Shown here piece by piece: positions 1-13,467 of a stretch of DNA of 64,000 bases (within the stretch, counting starts at the first letter, position 1; each line of letters begins with the position of its first letter). The stretch comes from Rhea pennata. Taxonomy: Eukaryota > Chordata > Aves > Rheiformes > Rheidae. A program made the translations under genes and the position numbers. The stretch lies in NCBI RefSeq assembly GCF_028389875.1, contig NC_084672.1, forward strand, positions 10,218,458-10,282,457, given 5' to 3'. The notes beneath the pieces are model-generated. The model made no database searches, had not been told where the DNA came from, and was given only the letters and a program-made list of their open reading frames with translations.

Positions 1-3000
1 ATTTGCCCAGCAGTGTGAGGGTGTGGAGTGAGACAGTGTTGTTTTCTGTCGACAGTTTTTATTTTTATTACCAAACTCTTGAGAGCTTAGAGATGTCACA
101 AGGTCCTTTTGCAATGCTGCACTGTGAAACCAGGAGGGGAAACTATGAATTGATGCAGTTTTATGTAACTTGCAAATGTATTTAGCATTTTCTGTGACAG
201 AGTGAAGCCAGTCAGAAAATTTAACCTTTTCCTTTGTGAACTTTATTTTGTTGATCTGGAAGTTTGCTCTGTTCTAGCAGAATTGGCAATGGTGGTTTCA
301 GAACAGGGACAGGATATGTAATTTCCCACATAGGCATAATAAATTCTAGTTACAATAAAATGAGAAGAGAGGAAAAAAAGAAAAATTAAAGTTATGCTGT
401 GAAATAGCAATATTGCCTCTCTAACAAGGAGCATATGGAATAGTAGCTTGCACATAGGTCTGAGAGCCAGGAATAAATCAGTGCTAGTCTAGACATGCTG
501 ATTCCAGCTGTGGTCCTGAAACAAGCTGTTAGGGCTAGAATTTGATTAGGTCTAATACTCATCTAGAGAGGATAATGAATGAAAGTAGAATAGTAATGTC
601 CCAACAGAGCTGTGCTAGAGGTGCTTACGTTATGGCTGGGACGCAGGCAGGAAAACAAGAGGTATCCATTGTATTTCCCTTTTCCTTCAAAAAATTAACT
701 GGACCCAAGGCCAACATCAGCAGTAAACATGGTGCATTGCAAAGAACGGAGACCTGTCACATTCTCTCCAGATCAGGAAAAGGACTAGAGGAAATGTCTT
801 TACTCAGTCGTCTTTTCCAGTTCTTATTTAGTATGGCCCTCTGTCATGATCTCCCTTATGCTTTCTCCATGGTGGCTGTAATATTTAATTAACTAATATT
901 TATATGGATTGAGAAGATGGACAGCCCTATATATTATCTATTTAGGGTAATTACCTCACAAAAAGACAAAAGTGGTGTAATTTCAGAGAGCAGAGCACTG
1001 GCAGGGACGAGCACTCCTCCTCCCCCTGCCCTTCTCCCTCCACTCCTTTCCCCAGGAGAATGAATCCTGCTCAGAAGTGATCTGACATGAACAACATTTG
1101 CACCTCCTTTACTATTACCACTTTTATCTTCTTTTCACAGAGCAAAAGGGTCCCAAGTTCCTTTCTGTTTGATTTGTGCCATCCCCAGACAAAACTCTTC
1201 CCTTTACTACACAGGCTTTATTCACTAAAGAACAACCTCCCAAAGCCCTTGCAGACCTTATGAAAGGCGTTTTCACTCACTTGAGTTAAATGAGCACACT
1301 GTGTTTTCTTTTTTTTTCTCTCTTTTTTTTTTTTTTTTTTTTTTGAGCAAGAAGTAATAAATGAATCATTTCAACTTTGGGCATGGAGTTTAGGTGTTGT
1401 ATTTGTACCATGCAACTACATAAACACAGAAAGAGCCAGTTAACCAATGAGTGGCAGGAATTAGAAGCAACGAGATGATCTAAAACATTTTAACACATTT
1501 TCCATATATTAGCCCTTCGACTAGTTGTGTTTTGCTTTCTTACAACAGCCACAAGTCAGTAAAAGTCCAAAAGGAAAGTTTGAGGTTTTACATTTCTGTT
1601 TGTGGTACAGGAAAAGGGTTACGATCTCAGTGGTTGATTCAGTGAAATAACATCTCTTTTATACACATCTGCCAAGCAAGTAGGGCGGTAGTTGGAAATA
1701 CCCAATCTAAAGCATTAAAGATTTGCTGGCAAATAGCAAAGGCATTTTCTGCTGAGGAAAAAATGTTACATTGAGTAGTCACTTTGCGTGCTTAGGAGTT
1801 ACAGTCAAATATCCAAACACTGTGGAGTTACAGTGCATTTATTATTTTGTCAAGTACTTAACACACTGGGAAGTGACTCTGCTGTATATTTCATGTCCAC
1901 AAAGTCATGATAAGGAATTTACATAAGAAGATACTTGGCAATGGTAAGTGATGTTTTTAATATCATATTATTTGGGCATCATACTGTCAGCATTTTTTGT
2001 ATGTAAATATGTATCATTTTCAAACTGTTTGTAATTGAGAAACTGAGAAGAGTAAACAGTCAAAAGGTTAACCTAGAGTGCTTACAATATAAACCTTAAT
2101 GCTTTTGCTCACGCATTCAGTGTAATCAATGTCTTGTTTTTAAATGATATAGGAAATTTGAAATAATTATTGTTGTTTGATTATCAGTCTTATGACTTAA
2201 AGCAGAGATGCTGTGCATAGAAGTACCTTAATCTAGGACACTTTTGCTGTACTGGACAAGATTTCTTCTGGAAGAACATATATAAAAGCAGTGTACCAGG
2301 AACTTCTGTGAGATTGTAGCTTTCTGTAGTTTTGAAGGCCTCTCTAAACCTGTTCCAAGAGAGAAAAAAGAAACAAAAGCATAATTAAATGATTCATTAC
2401 TCAAATGCATTTTTAAATCTACAAAATCTCTCTCACTGGTAATTAATCTTCATAAATAAGAGAAAGGAACTAATTTCTAAACAGAATGTAGAAGAGAGAA
2501 TACTCTTTTTTTTTCCTTTTTCTAAGTCCATTTTCTTCCCAAATTGTTTCTAACTTATCTGTTCATTTCAACTCTGCTGTGTAACTGCATGCTATATTCT
2601 TTAAATATTTTATTTCCATTTAAAGAAACAATATAGAAAAATATATTTCTCCATGAGAACTGCATAGTATATCTAACCTCTGAAAACACATACACATTTC
2701 CAAACCAATTTAAAATTAAACATTAATATGATTATCCATCAGCAGCTCAGAGCACGGTTCCAAGCAAGATGTCCAAATGCACTATTTACTTGAATCTCTG
2801 TATGCGCTAGCCTATACAGGAAATCAGTAAATTGGTCCAGAATCTCAGCCTCAAAGGGAATACGTATTTGTTTAGTCATATACTATAAATAACATCTGTA
2901 GACTCGGAACCCTGCCAGCATTATTAATGCACTGTTTGCTTAATAGTGCCCTTTATTATGAGCCTCACTAGGAACTGATTCATATGCTATGAGCCTACAG

Positions 3001-6000
3001 AAAAAACACGCAGGCTAGTATAACGTATATCTATTAACGAGGCATTGCCCATCCTGGCTGTGCACCCTTGCTGAGGAGCTGGTGCACTCCACGCTGAGCA
3101 AACACCTCCTGCAAGGAGCCCCTGGGGAGAGGCAGTCAGCGCGGGAGAGCCTCTTGCCGCTCTCCCTGCCGACAGGACCGCCGCTGTCCCGGCAGAGGTG
3201 GGACCAGCACGCTCCCCTCCGCCCCCACCACCCCGTCCTGCAGCTGTGAACAGACGACATAAAGCTGCAGGGCTGTCAAATTGCTGAAATTTTTGCTGGG
3301 GCACTGAACCTGCAGACCACGGCCTCTCTTCATCACTTTTACAGCTCTTTGCTATAAGAGATCATCAAGGATATGATCTGCTGCTTTTACTTGCCTAGCG
3401 TTTTTATAATCTAACAGTATTATGCCCTGTTTATTACAGCATAAAATCTACTCTATAGTGTAAAATAACTTATATGCTTCTCTGCTACAATGTTTCTGGA
3501 ATTAACTCATGGAACAAACTTGGCATGTGATGTATTCCGCATAACATGAGATGTGTCAATGTAGGACAGAGTTAATGACACAAGTAAATGCTTACTGTTT
3601 TCTAAGAGTTGTTAACTTTGGTCTCCACTGCATTAAAAAGGTGTCTTATAGTACTTTTCATCAGAGAAATCCCTACACTTCTGAAAAATGTGAGAGCTAT
3701 CAGCTCATTTTCATTGATGAGGAATGTGATTTAGGGACAGGGAAATTAACTTAGATAAGCTCAGAGCAAGAGGTCACTATCAGAGCTGGAAGACCTCCAG
3801 TGCTCTGTCCAAAAATGGGCTAGCGGAGATTGCTGTTGCCTTATATCTGAGTGGTGTGTATCAGATGTGGCTGGCAATGCTCAGTTATATGCAAGCCATT
3901 GCCCCAAATTAACAGTGAACGTAAACTGATACCGTCAAATCCTTAACACTTTTTTCCTCTGACCATTTTTTATGAGTTGCTGCATTTGGCGTTCTTTGTT
4001 TTGTTCAAGAATAGGAAAAATGCTGTTTTAAAGCTCCTGTGCTTACATGCAACCCCCAAAAGTTTGGATATTCTTATCTCTGGAATAACTGAATCAAACC
4101 TTTCAAGATTCACTCCATGAATTAAAAGGCAAGATTTATAAGCAGCTTAAAAGCTGTTGAAGAAAAAACAAAGAAAATCAGACTGGAAATCCTGGGTTAT
4201 GATGCTGGTTGCATGGTTGGCTTAGAACCTGATTTTGAACCATCACCTGGAACTAAAATTCCAGAAGAGGCTGTTTCTTTTGGGGGAAGTCTAATCTGAG
4301 ATAATGGATTTAGTTACTGATTCTTCTGGAGATCTTCTCTGGATTCCTACTCAAAAAATGTGCACCCATGAGTAAAGGGCCCTTGAAAACGTGACCTCTC
4401 TGAGCACATTTCTAGTGGCAGGTATCCTGTGGCTGCCCTCAGGACCAGGACTACTGTCACCACTGACTAGGGCACATAATACTGTGTAAGCCTTAACACG
4501 CCATTTTACATACTCCCAAATATACTGGCATCTTGTTAATACCCAGACATCCTTTCCAGATGGTCTACTCACAAGACAGCCTTGTGGTCAGGATGCAGAC
4601 AAACTCCAGCAAAATCCAATCTTACAGCTGCTCTTGTCTCCTCCATCAGTTGCAATATAAATACAGCATCTGTTTTCCGGGTTGTACCTTCTTCTACATG
4701 TTGTATGAATTAAGGTATCCCTTCCTTCTCCTAATGCTATGGAGCTCAGTTAATTACTGTCTGGTAGCCTTGGGCAACTGGTACTGTAAAAATAATAGTT
4801 ATTTTTTCAGTGTTTGAACTGAGGTCATCACAAAAATACAAAACCTATCAAATATCAGGTCACGCAATACAGTTTTATGACACCCTTCCTTCCCTTATTA
4901 ATCTTCACAAAAATGCTAGGGTCCTAGTGATCAGGGGTCCTTACTATGCCATAACAGTAATACTAAGGCTCTTGGACAAATATAGAAATAAATGCAAGTG
5001 AGTATCATAACACAGTAATGTTTAAAAACAATGGTAACTTACCAGTGGAACAAACTATCCGAGGATAGAGCAAGTTATTCAGGACTGGAGGAATAATATC
5101 TTTACATTCAGATTTGATGCTTATTTTCACAGATACACTTTATCTGGAGCAGAATTTATTGCTATCACTACAGGAATTACAGGTTAAAATTTTCCCTTTG
5201 TCAGGTGGGTCAAACTAGCTAATTGGAACCATCTCTTCTGGGTTTAAAAACTGATTCTGCGGGAAAAAAGAATACAAGGTCAGAAACCCTCAGCTAAGTC
5301 CTCCCCGTCACTAACTCGGAGCTATTCAACATTAGATACTGCTTGGAAGATGTGAGCCGATCTCAAAATGTGGGAGAAAAGCCAGCTCCCAGACGCCAAA
5401 GCTGACTCCAGCACAGTCTGTCACACCTACAGGTGGGGTGTCGCTGGGTCCCATGGAGCACCAGAGGCATTGCACTCTGCATCTTCCCTGCAAACTCTTA
5501 TGTGACAGACAATACTGTTTCACCCAAGAGGAGCCTGTAAGCTAATCTCGTCTCACCTTGCTGTTAATTATAATACTAGGGAGTAACATACGTGGTAAGC
5601 ATGATTAATCAGGTTAGTTTAGAAGCTATAGAAACTGTAGAAGTTAAGAGCAAGACGGCTGCCATTGGAGCTTTATCCTGTTATCTTCAACACCACAAAT
5701 AAAACTCATCCATTCAATTTCATTCTGCTTGTCATAGACTTGAGATAAAGCAAGCAGCAGAAATGTGCAGGGTCTTCAAGATCCATTTAGTGCAGAGAAG
5801 AAGCAGCTGAATTAAGTAGCTTTGCCTCCACCAGCCACCTGGAATGACAGATACTCAGAAGTAGCTGCTACTAAAGCCTTGCAGCTGAAATGACAACTGC
5901 TCCTATAAATGCAGTCAATTTAGCTTATTCAGGCATAGATATGTAAGAGAAAGATATTGCATAATTCCCCACCAAACATTGGCTTAGAAAAACCAAAAAA

Positions 6001-9000
6001 CTCAGCATCTGAGATGGAATCATGCATGCTACCAGTGAGATGCTAAAGGCTAACATGTCACTGACTCTAGTGAGATTGAGATCAGGCCTTACAAAGTGGT
6101 GTCTGAGACTCTAAAATATGGAACCAGTTCTACCACTAGTACTCAGATGGACTAAATATATTAATCTTTTCAGTATTTGCATGCATTCTTATCAGTCTGT
6201 TTAAGGAGTAAAAGACTATGCGGTACAAAGAAATATGATAGAATCCAACCTTGAACTCACATTAAAATGTAAAACCAATAATTCTAAATGCCTCTCTTAT
6301 ACTAAAGCCATTTAAAAATACAGAAAAGATTTTCCTGTGATTTTCATATACAGGGTAAGTTAATTTTTCTTTTGCTCTTTATTTTTTCCCTGATAAATCA
6401 TAGTTTTGGCAATTGATAATTCCCCTTTCATTCAATCTAAAGGGCCCCTTATTTCAGCCTACAGTTCAGGGGAATATAAATCAAGAGGAATGCAAAGTCA
6501 GATGAAAAAGGAACATTATGTGACTGGAAATGTAGAATAAAGAGGTAAAGTCATTACTTTTTAAAATATTGGTTTAAAATCAGAATGACACTATATAGGA
6601 GAGCTCACATGATTTTTTTTTTTACTACTCTGGTGCTGCAGTAAGTTATAAACTTTATACTGGACAATGGCTTTGAAAAATTAATAGACCTTGCCTCCAG
6701 TACCCAGATACTTAGCAACTTCATAGTTCAGACAAATATTCTCTAGTGTTTTTCTAAGCCCAGCATAATTACTTACACATGGTCTACAGACAGAGTACAA
6801 AAATATTAAAATAATAAACAATCAGAAATACTTTGTTAAAAGAGCATCATGCTTGCTGTAGTTCACATATCGTACCATGGCTACACACAGCAATGCTCTT
6901 CACGCTGCCAGTGCTGTATTTTTTCAATCACACCAGCTCCTCACGCAATATTTCTGCAGATCACTTATGCTACTTTTTTGCACCCCAAATATTGTATGTA
7001 TATAATAACAACAAGCAATGACACCGGAACAAGTTCAGTAATCATGCAGAGTGTGAGTGCACATTATGCAACACAAACAACATATTTAGGAAAACAAGTT
7101 TTAGGAACTTGTCTTCATAGGAAGACAACTCACTGAGAAACAGTCTAGACTGTCTAGACAGCTGCAGAGCTAGATACCATTATAAAAGAGTCAGGTGAAA
7201 AATGTTCACAAAAGGAAGTGGATTTTTGAAAGAGGACCTGAAGAGAGGATCCAAGCATACAAAAAGAAGCATAAAGCTGAGAGACGGGAAGAGGCAGAAG
7301 AAAAGTTCAAAATAGGTGAGGAATAGAGGGTGATACCAATAGAGCGATCAATGTATAGAGATCAATGACAAAAGGACTCTACAAAGACTTGAAGATCAGG
7401 ATATTTTTCTTAGTACAATAACTGAAAAAAAAATTAGAGGCAGCAAATTTAAAACAATTACAAGCAAGTACATTTTCATGTAACACATGAAACTCGTTGC
7501 CTCTGGATACTCTTGCAATCAAAACTTAATGGGAGACAGAAAAGGATAAATTATAGTTAAATTATACAGGATTCATTTCATCTTTAGAAGAAAAAAACAT
7601 GCCTTCACGCTTCCTTCCAGAAGCTAGGTACTAAGTGATGACAGAAATCAGAAAGAGATTTACCTAATTTGACATAATGCAATACTTATCCCTTATGGGC
7701 AGCTTGCAGCTTCTGCTAAAAACAAGACTATCCAATCATAATGTAAAAAGCCTCAGCAATTTTGGAATACACACAAAACTTCAGAGCGCCAGCCCACCCT
7801 AACCAAGAAGGTGCTGGGAGGAAACTCTTCCTGAAAGTAAGCTCTCTCTCAATTGCTTTTTTGCAAGGTAATTCTTTTGAAGCAATAGCTTCTGGACACT
7901 GCTAGAGAAGGACACTGCACTGTGTTTATAAGTGTGCCAGTTCCTATGTTGCTATGTTTGGATGGATGGAAGGGCAGAGTGGAAGCTGCAAAACCCAAGG
8001 CACAGATGACTAATCCAGTCCTGGCTTAGCAGCAATGAGGGGATGACTGTCTTCTGCAACATAACTTGTTGTCTGGAATATGGGAACATGTGAAAATTGT
8101 CACTGTGTTTAAGGCACAAACACGTCATTGGTTTGCTTTAAGGACAGGACAAAAACGAGAACATCTCTCTCCATTATGAATACATGGAGTATTTGGAGTT
8201 GGGTGGAGATTGGAAGTGGGACTAAGATCCACCATTAGATTTGCTTCGCCCAGTACTAATGTATTTAAGTTTGCATGCTCCTTTTCAGGGAAAGGTTTTC
8301 ACTAGTAGCAACATGCAAAACATTTAGTACTGAATTAGTCTGTATATTTGTGCTCCACAATCTATCTTTGGATTTGGAAAATAATTTGGGAGAATGATGG
8401 ATCATTTCCTTTATCTACTATGGCTCCATATATGTCCTGCTTTTAGTCAGGTAAAAGAGAACAATTGTTATAAAAAATTAGTCCAGTGACTGCTCTATGT
8501 TTATTCCCCATCTCCAATAGAGACTAACTCCACATGTCAGAAAAAAGTGTCCATTAAGGGGTAACTATGACCCCATCCCAGGACAGACGTACCACCCTAC
8601 CTGTGAGCAGTAGAGTTTGACTTTTATTCTGAAGCAAGAGCTGCTACCCTTTAAACATGTTATTCCCTTTAACTGCAGATACTGATTTCATCTACTCACC
8701 TCTTGGGGCGAAATTTGTGTGCCACTGAAACCAAAGGCAAAATAGCTAACTTCAGAGGGCTCGTGATTTCTACTCTCTTCTTGTTATACACATCAGTTAT
8801 GCTGTAGATTGAATTTCCTTTTATTTGCTTGAACTCATTTGTTTCTGCTACATTCTTCTGTTCCTGTTCCTTTCATCAAAAGACAGTAAGGGAACTCAGC
8901 TGATTTTCCTTATATTGCCTATTAATTCATAAAACTCTCTCAAGGCAGCTCTTTTCTGTAAAATAGAGTCCACACCATTTCAATCTTTTCATACAGAATT

Positions 9001-10640
9001 CCAGCCTCTGATCAGTGATCAGTGCCCCTTCTGGTATGATGTCTTTGAGCTAAGTAATGAAAACTGACCACAAGATCCAGTATCAAAGCATACCACTACT
9101 ACAACACAGCAGGCACAGCAAAGTTTCTCTCTCCCTCTCCTTTTTCCGTATGTTTTTTCTGTTCACCACTGGGCACTGACAATTACTGTACAGAGAAGAC
9201 GAAAAAAACTGCAAAAGGTTAGAGTGAAACATCATGAAAAACAGTCCCTCCTTGTGATATTTGTGTTTCTGCTGCTAGCCTTGGCAGAAGTCTAGATTCT
9301 ACATGAACAAAACTCCCAAAGGCTTAAGGACTGCAGAATTCAGCCCATAGTCAAGAAGTGCAATAACATGTGACAATAGGAAGAAATTAAAATAATAATA
9401 ATAAAAAAAAGCTTTCCAATGCTTCTGAGCTTCCAACTCAATCAGTTTGGATCAAAACTCTGGGACTGTTAAGATTTTGTGTGAGTGAATTCTCTATTGC
9501 TAACCAAAAGCATGTGTATGTATGTTACTGTGCAAGACAGTTAAGCAGTAAACAGTATGTGACTTTGTTTTCTCATTGATATTTCATTTTACAGTACTAG
9601 CACTGTAAAATCCCAATTTACATATCAGGCCACTGTCCTCTCTTTTCAAATACACTGATAAATTGTTTCAAAAAACACAAAATCAGCTCCGAGATTCTCC
9701 TTCTTTCCAGGAAAGCTACTTGATGTCCAGTGTTCACTACTCAGTGCCAAAACATGGTTCATCTACAAAATTAGAATTTAAAATAGTATTTTAATGTCCC
9801 ATCTTTACTATCATTCAGTGATCTAGGTTAAAACTAGGTCCTTTATATTAGATGTCCTTTGGCTACCTGATATCCGGAAAAGTTATTGGTTGAGAAAGCA
9901 ATACTGAATTCTCTTCTTTTTCTAAACACTTAAAACATAAATTAGCCACAATTATATTATCAGGGACAGAGGATTTCAGTGCTACTGTAGATGATGTACT
10001 GTGCAGAGCAAGCTTTGCTTTTTGTCCCAGTAAGACCCTCTCACGGGGCAGATGTTTGTCTTCACAGGGCAGATTTTATCTAGAGGCCACAGGAGACCAA
10101 TAAACATGAGACCATGCCAGCATTTTAAACCCATTTTATACCTTCTTTCTCTCTCTCGTGAGTTTAGTGACAGACCAGTAAAATGAGTATCTTAGAGCCA
10201 CCGAACACATAGAGGGTAGCAGGTGTCTAAGCCTAGGGTCTCTCTTGTTGACCATTTCCAAGACCAGACGGGACCAGGTGTAAAATTCACATTTCTATTT
10301 ACATTTTCCAGAAAAAGTATACGATTTATAGGTTGCGACAAAACTCCGAATAGGCCTCCCTATTTCAATAAACCAATATTAATTGTTTCAGAGACAATAA
10401 TTTTTGCTTGGGACTTTTTTTTTTTTTTAATTTACAAACTCCTTATGTATCTTGTGCCTACCTTACACTTAAAGCAGTCACGGAAATTCACTGAGAGAAA
10501 CTAGGTTTCTGAAGTAAGATTGTGACTTGCCAGTGTGTGAGCAGAACTCAGGACTGACAGCCGAGGAAAGAGCAGCTCTGTGTTAGATGAAAACCAGCTG
10601 ATCGTGCTTAGGGACGTGGCAGAAAGGTGGCTGACTGCTC

Positions 10641-10680
10641 CCACCAGCACTGGTCAATGCAGCTAACCAGTGCTGGTTGG
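10641..10680. repeat. Inverted repeat around CCAGCACTGGT
   Basis: CCACCAGCACTGGT at 10641-10654 faces ACCAGTGCTGGTTGG at 10666-10680, pairing over 11 exact bases plus flanks with one bulge; loop of 11 bases. It lies in the IL16 5' flank or first intron. Confidence 0.75.
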
Positions 10681-13429
10681 GAGAGGTTGCCACAATAGCA
10701 GACTGTGAACCCTTTACCCTGCAGAAAAAGAAAGACTTAACAGAGGGAACTGAGAATCCAAAGCATAGTTCCCATTACCTGGGATGCACCACAGAAAGTG
10801 TAACAACTTACCAGGTCTTTGATCATTTTGGATCACTAAGTTATAATCCAGTCCATAAGGAGGTGAGTGTAAAGCATTAGTAGGCTGAAGAGATCATGCC
10901 ATTTCAAGGGCTTGGCATTCAAATGTGGCTGCTATTATTTTTTGCTCCCGGAACAGAAGTAGCCTATGAAAGTCTTATTAGCTTAACACTTAAAATATCT
11001 GCTGAAAATTACGAGGAACATGCTGGCCGCCTCGGCTTCCAGCAGGAAATCCTGCACTTGATTAGCACGGATTTTCCTCCCCCTCACAGCAAGCCTAACA
11101 TCCCTGCACCCCACCAATCCTAGGACCAGAGAGTGATGGGTAAAAACAAATGACACAAACTCCTTAAACGGTCTTGTCTTCCTTGGGTAGCTAGAAGCTT
11201 GCTGGAAACAGTTTCCCCAATACTGCATCCCACTGCTTTTGTTTATCTATCCTTGCTGACATTTTCTTCAATTAGGAAACAATAGCTCTGTTCCAATGTA
11301 CTGAGCAGAATTACTGAAACTGAGTCACGTGGTATCATGAGGGTGTGTTTTCAATTATTCACTCTGTCTTTTTTTGCCAGGCCTATGAAGAGGAACAGCC
11401 TTCTGCAGAAGTCAGGTTTGTCTGCCTCGCTGTTGTAAGTTCCTCCTTTTGAATCTTTATTTTACAATAGGTATAGGATTTTTTTTTTTTAACAGTAAAT
11501 CCAACTCTTCAAAAGTGCCTTGCTCTATTAGAAAACTTCCAGATCGCTAGTTCTTCTTATTGCCTGGGAATCCTAGACATCTGCACTAGTTCAGTGTAAT
11601 TGTATTCCTCAGTAATGAATATGGCAAAGATCACAAGATCTAGATTAAAATGGGATGCAAGATATCATGCTGTTAGCACTTAGTAATATAAAGCTTGTCT
11701 TGTTCTTGCTAGTAAAGAACAGATCTAACTCTCCTACTGCCTGTTTAACAGCAGAGTATTACCATTCAATCTGGGAGCTACACCAAATTATTTACATCTT
11801 GTAAATGCTCAGTTTAACAACCAACCAAAAATCTGAACCAAATGAGCACAGCTCAAATTATGTATTTTGTTTGCAGAAGACAGTTTGAGTTAGAGCTTTT
11901 TAAACTTAAAGTTGAAAAAATAAAGCTTGGAGGAAAAAAAAAGAAAATGAGAAAGAACATTTGGTTTGCATTACAAACCACAGACAACTTCCATCAGGCG
12001 CACTGGAGGTATAGGAATGGCAAGAGAAAATGACAAGCAGTGAGTGCTCTGAAGAGAAAGATGAATGGCTTGGAGAATTGACTTTGAAGTAATTGTCCAT
12101 GCCCACAATACCTTGAATTAAATTTTGTGGAAGATGGCAACGAATCATAAAACTTCTCTGGCACTTGTGATGCTGTTTTCTTTGTAAACTGACATTTCAG
12201 GATATTTGTATTGGGAAACTTATAGACTGTGATTTTGGTCTCTCCTGTATTTCTGTCACTTAAGCATCCCTGAATCAGAAGCTCTGGAAAGGATGCAGCC
12301 TTAGTTAAGACTTGGGCTGTGATATAATACTTAGAGCAAGTATTTAACTGGAAGTTAGCAGGTCTACTGGGTTTATTTTCAGCTCAGCAACTGGCTTGGT
12401 TTGAGATACTAAGTCAGTCATTCAGGATTAAATTTGGTCTTTGAGAGGTGGTTGAGCTCTGGGGGGATGGAGGGAAGGGGAAAGGAGCTGATGTGACAGG
12501 GCAGAAAATGTATTCTCTCTGCATAAGGCAGAATTCCTCAGGAGGCATTGCAAGGAGGGTGGGATGGTAGAGTACACTTAACTGTGTTTTCTTCACTGTT
12601 TCAACAGGTGCTTCTATGTAGTCCCTGCATCCCAGATGCTTAACATTAGTTAGAGAGGCATCTTTCGGAGCATTTAGTACTAATGGTAATGTTCCCTCTC
12701 AAGCTTAGCAGCTTCAGGTAGACTGAGATGAAGGACATCTCTGTCCTTCATTCTAGCATACCAGTCTCCAGAGGGACATATATCAGTGATTAAACTACCT
12801 AGTCTTCTGCTTACCCATGTGCTTAATGGCTCTATTTAATTCTCTTTCTTAGGGGACATAAGAGTGCAGTTAATTTTTGTACAACACTGAAATCCTTGAA
12901 TGAAAAGTGCTTTTTCTTCTAACTCCTCCCCCTCCCCCCCATAGGTAAAGTTGTTTAGGTCTGCATGTACATTTTGGACTCATTTCTGACATTGTAATTG
13001 CTAGTATCTAACTGGGATTACCAGAAACACAGAAGAAGCAATAGTCTCCATGCAGACTTTCAAATGATGCACATTGCACAGACCTGTGGCAAGTTAGCTC
13101 TGCTGCTTTCTATCAAGATGCTGGGGGGAGGTATTTTCATAAGTTAATCCAACATGTCAGCAAGGTGTGAAGTTCTCCTCGTCCTATCCATCATATTGCT
13201 TTTTCAAGAGCATTCTGTTTTAATAGGACAGATTTCGTTTTTCCCTTCCTCTAAAATACCTTCACATACATGAAAAGCAACCTCAAGCTTTAGAAGATTA
13301 ACTTCTTAATACACTGGGACTCTAACAGGGATTTCCCTACTCAAAATCCATAATTAGGTGGATGCATAATAAAATATTCTAAATTTTTGGGCTAGCCAAA
13401 ACACTTTAAATGGTCAATTTTAGCAAAAT

Positions 13430-13467
13430 ACAAACAAAAAAAAAAAAAAAAAAAAAACAAAAAAAAC
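13430..13467. repeat. A-rich low-complexity tract
   Basis: A run of about 22 bases with neighbouring A-rich sequence, upstream of IL16 coding exon 1. Confidence 0.9.

Noticed and set aside
542-892. 116-codon open frame on +
   Set aside because: No family resemblance, no splice sites in phase, AT-rich intronic or flanking sequence; such lengths arise by chance in 64 kb.
2987-3336. Overlapping Gly/Ala/Arg-rich open frames on - in the GC patch
   Set aside because: Several frames are open at once because of G+C content; no motif or start context stands out.
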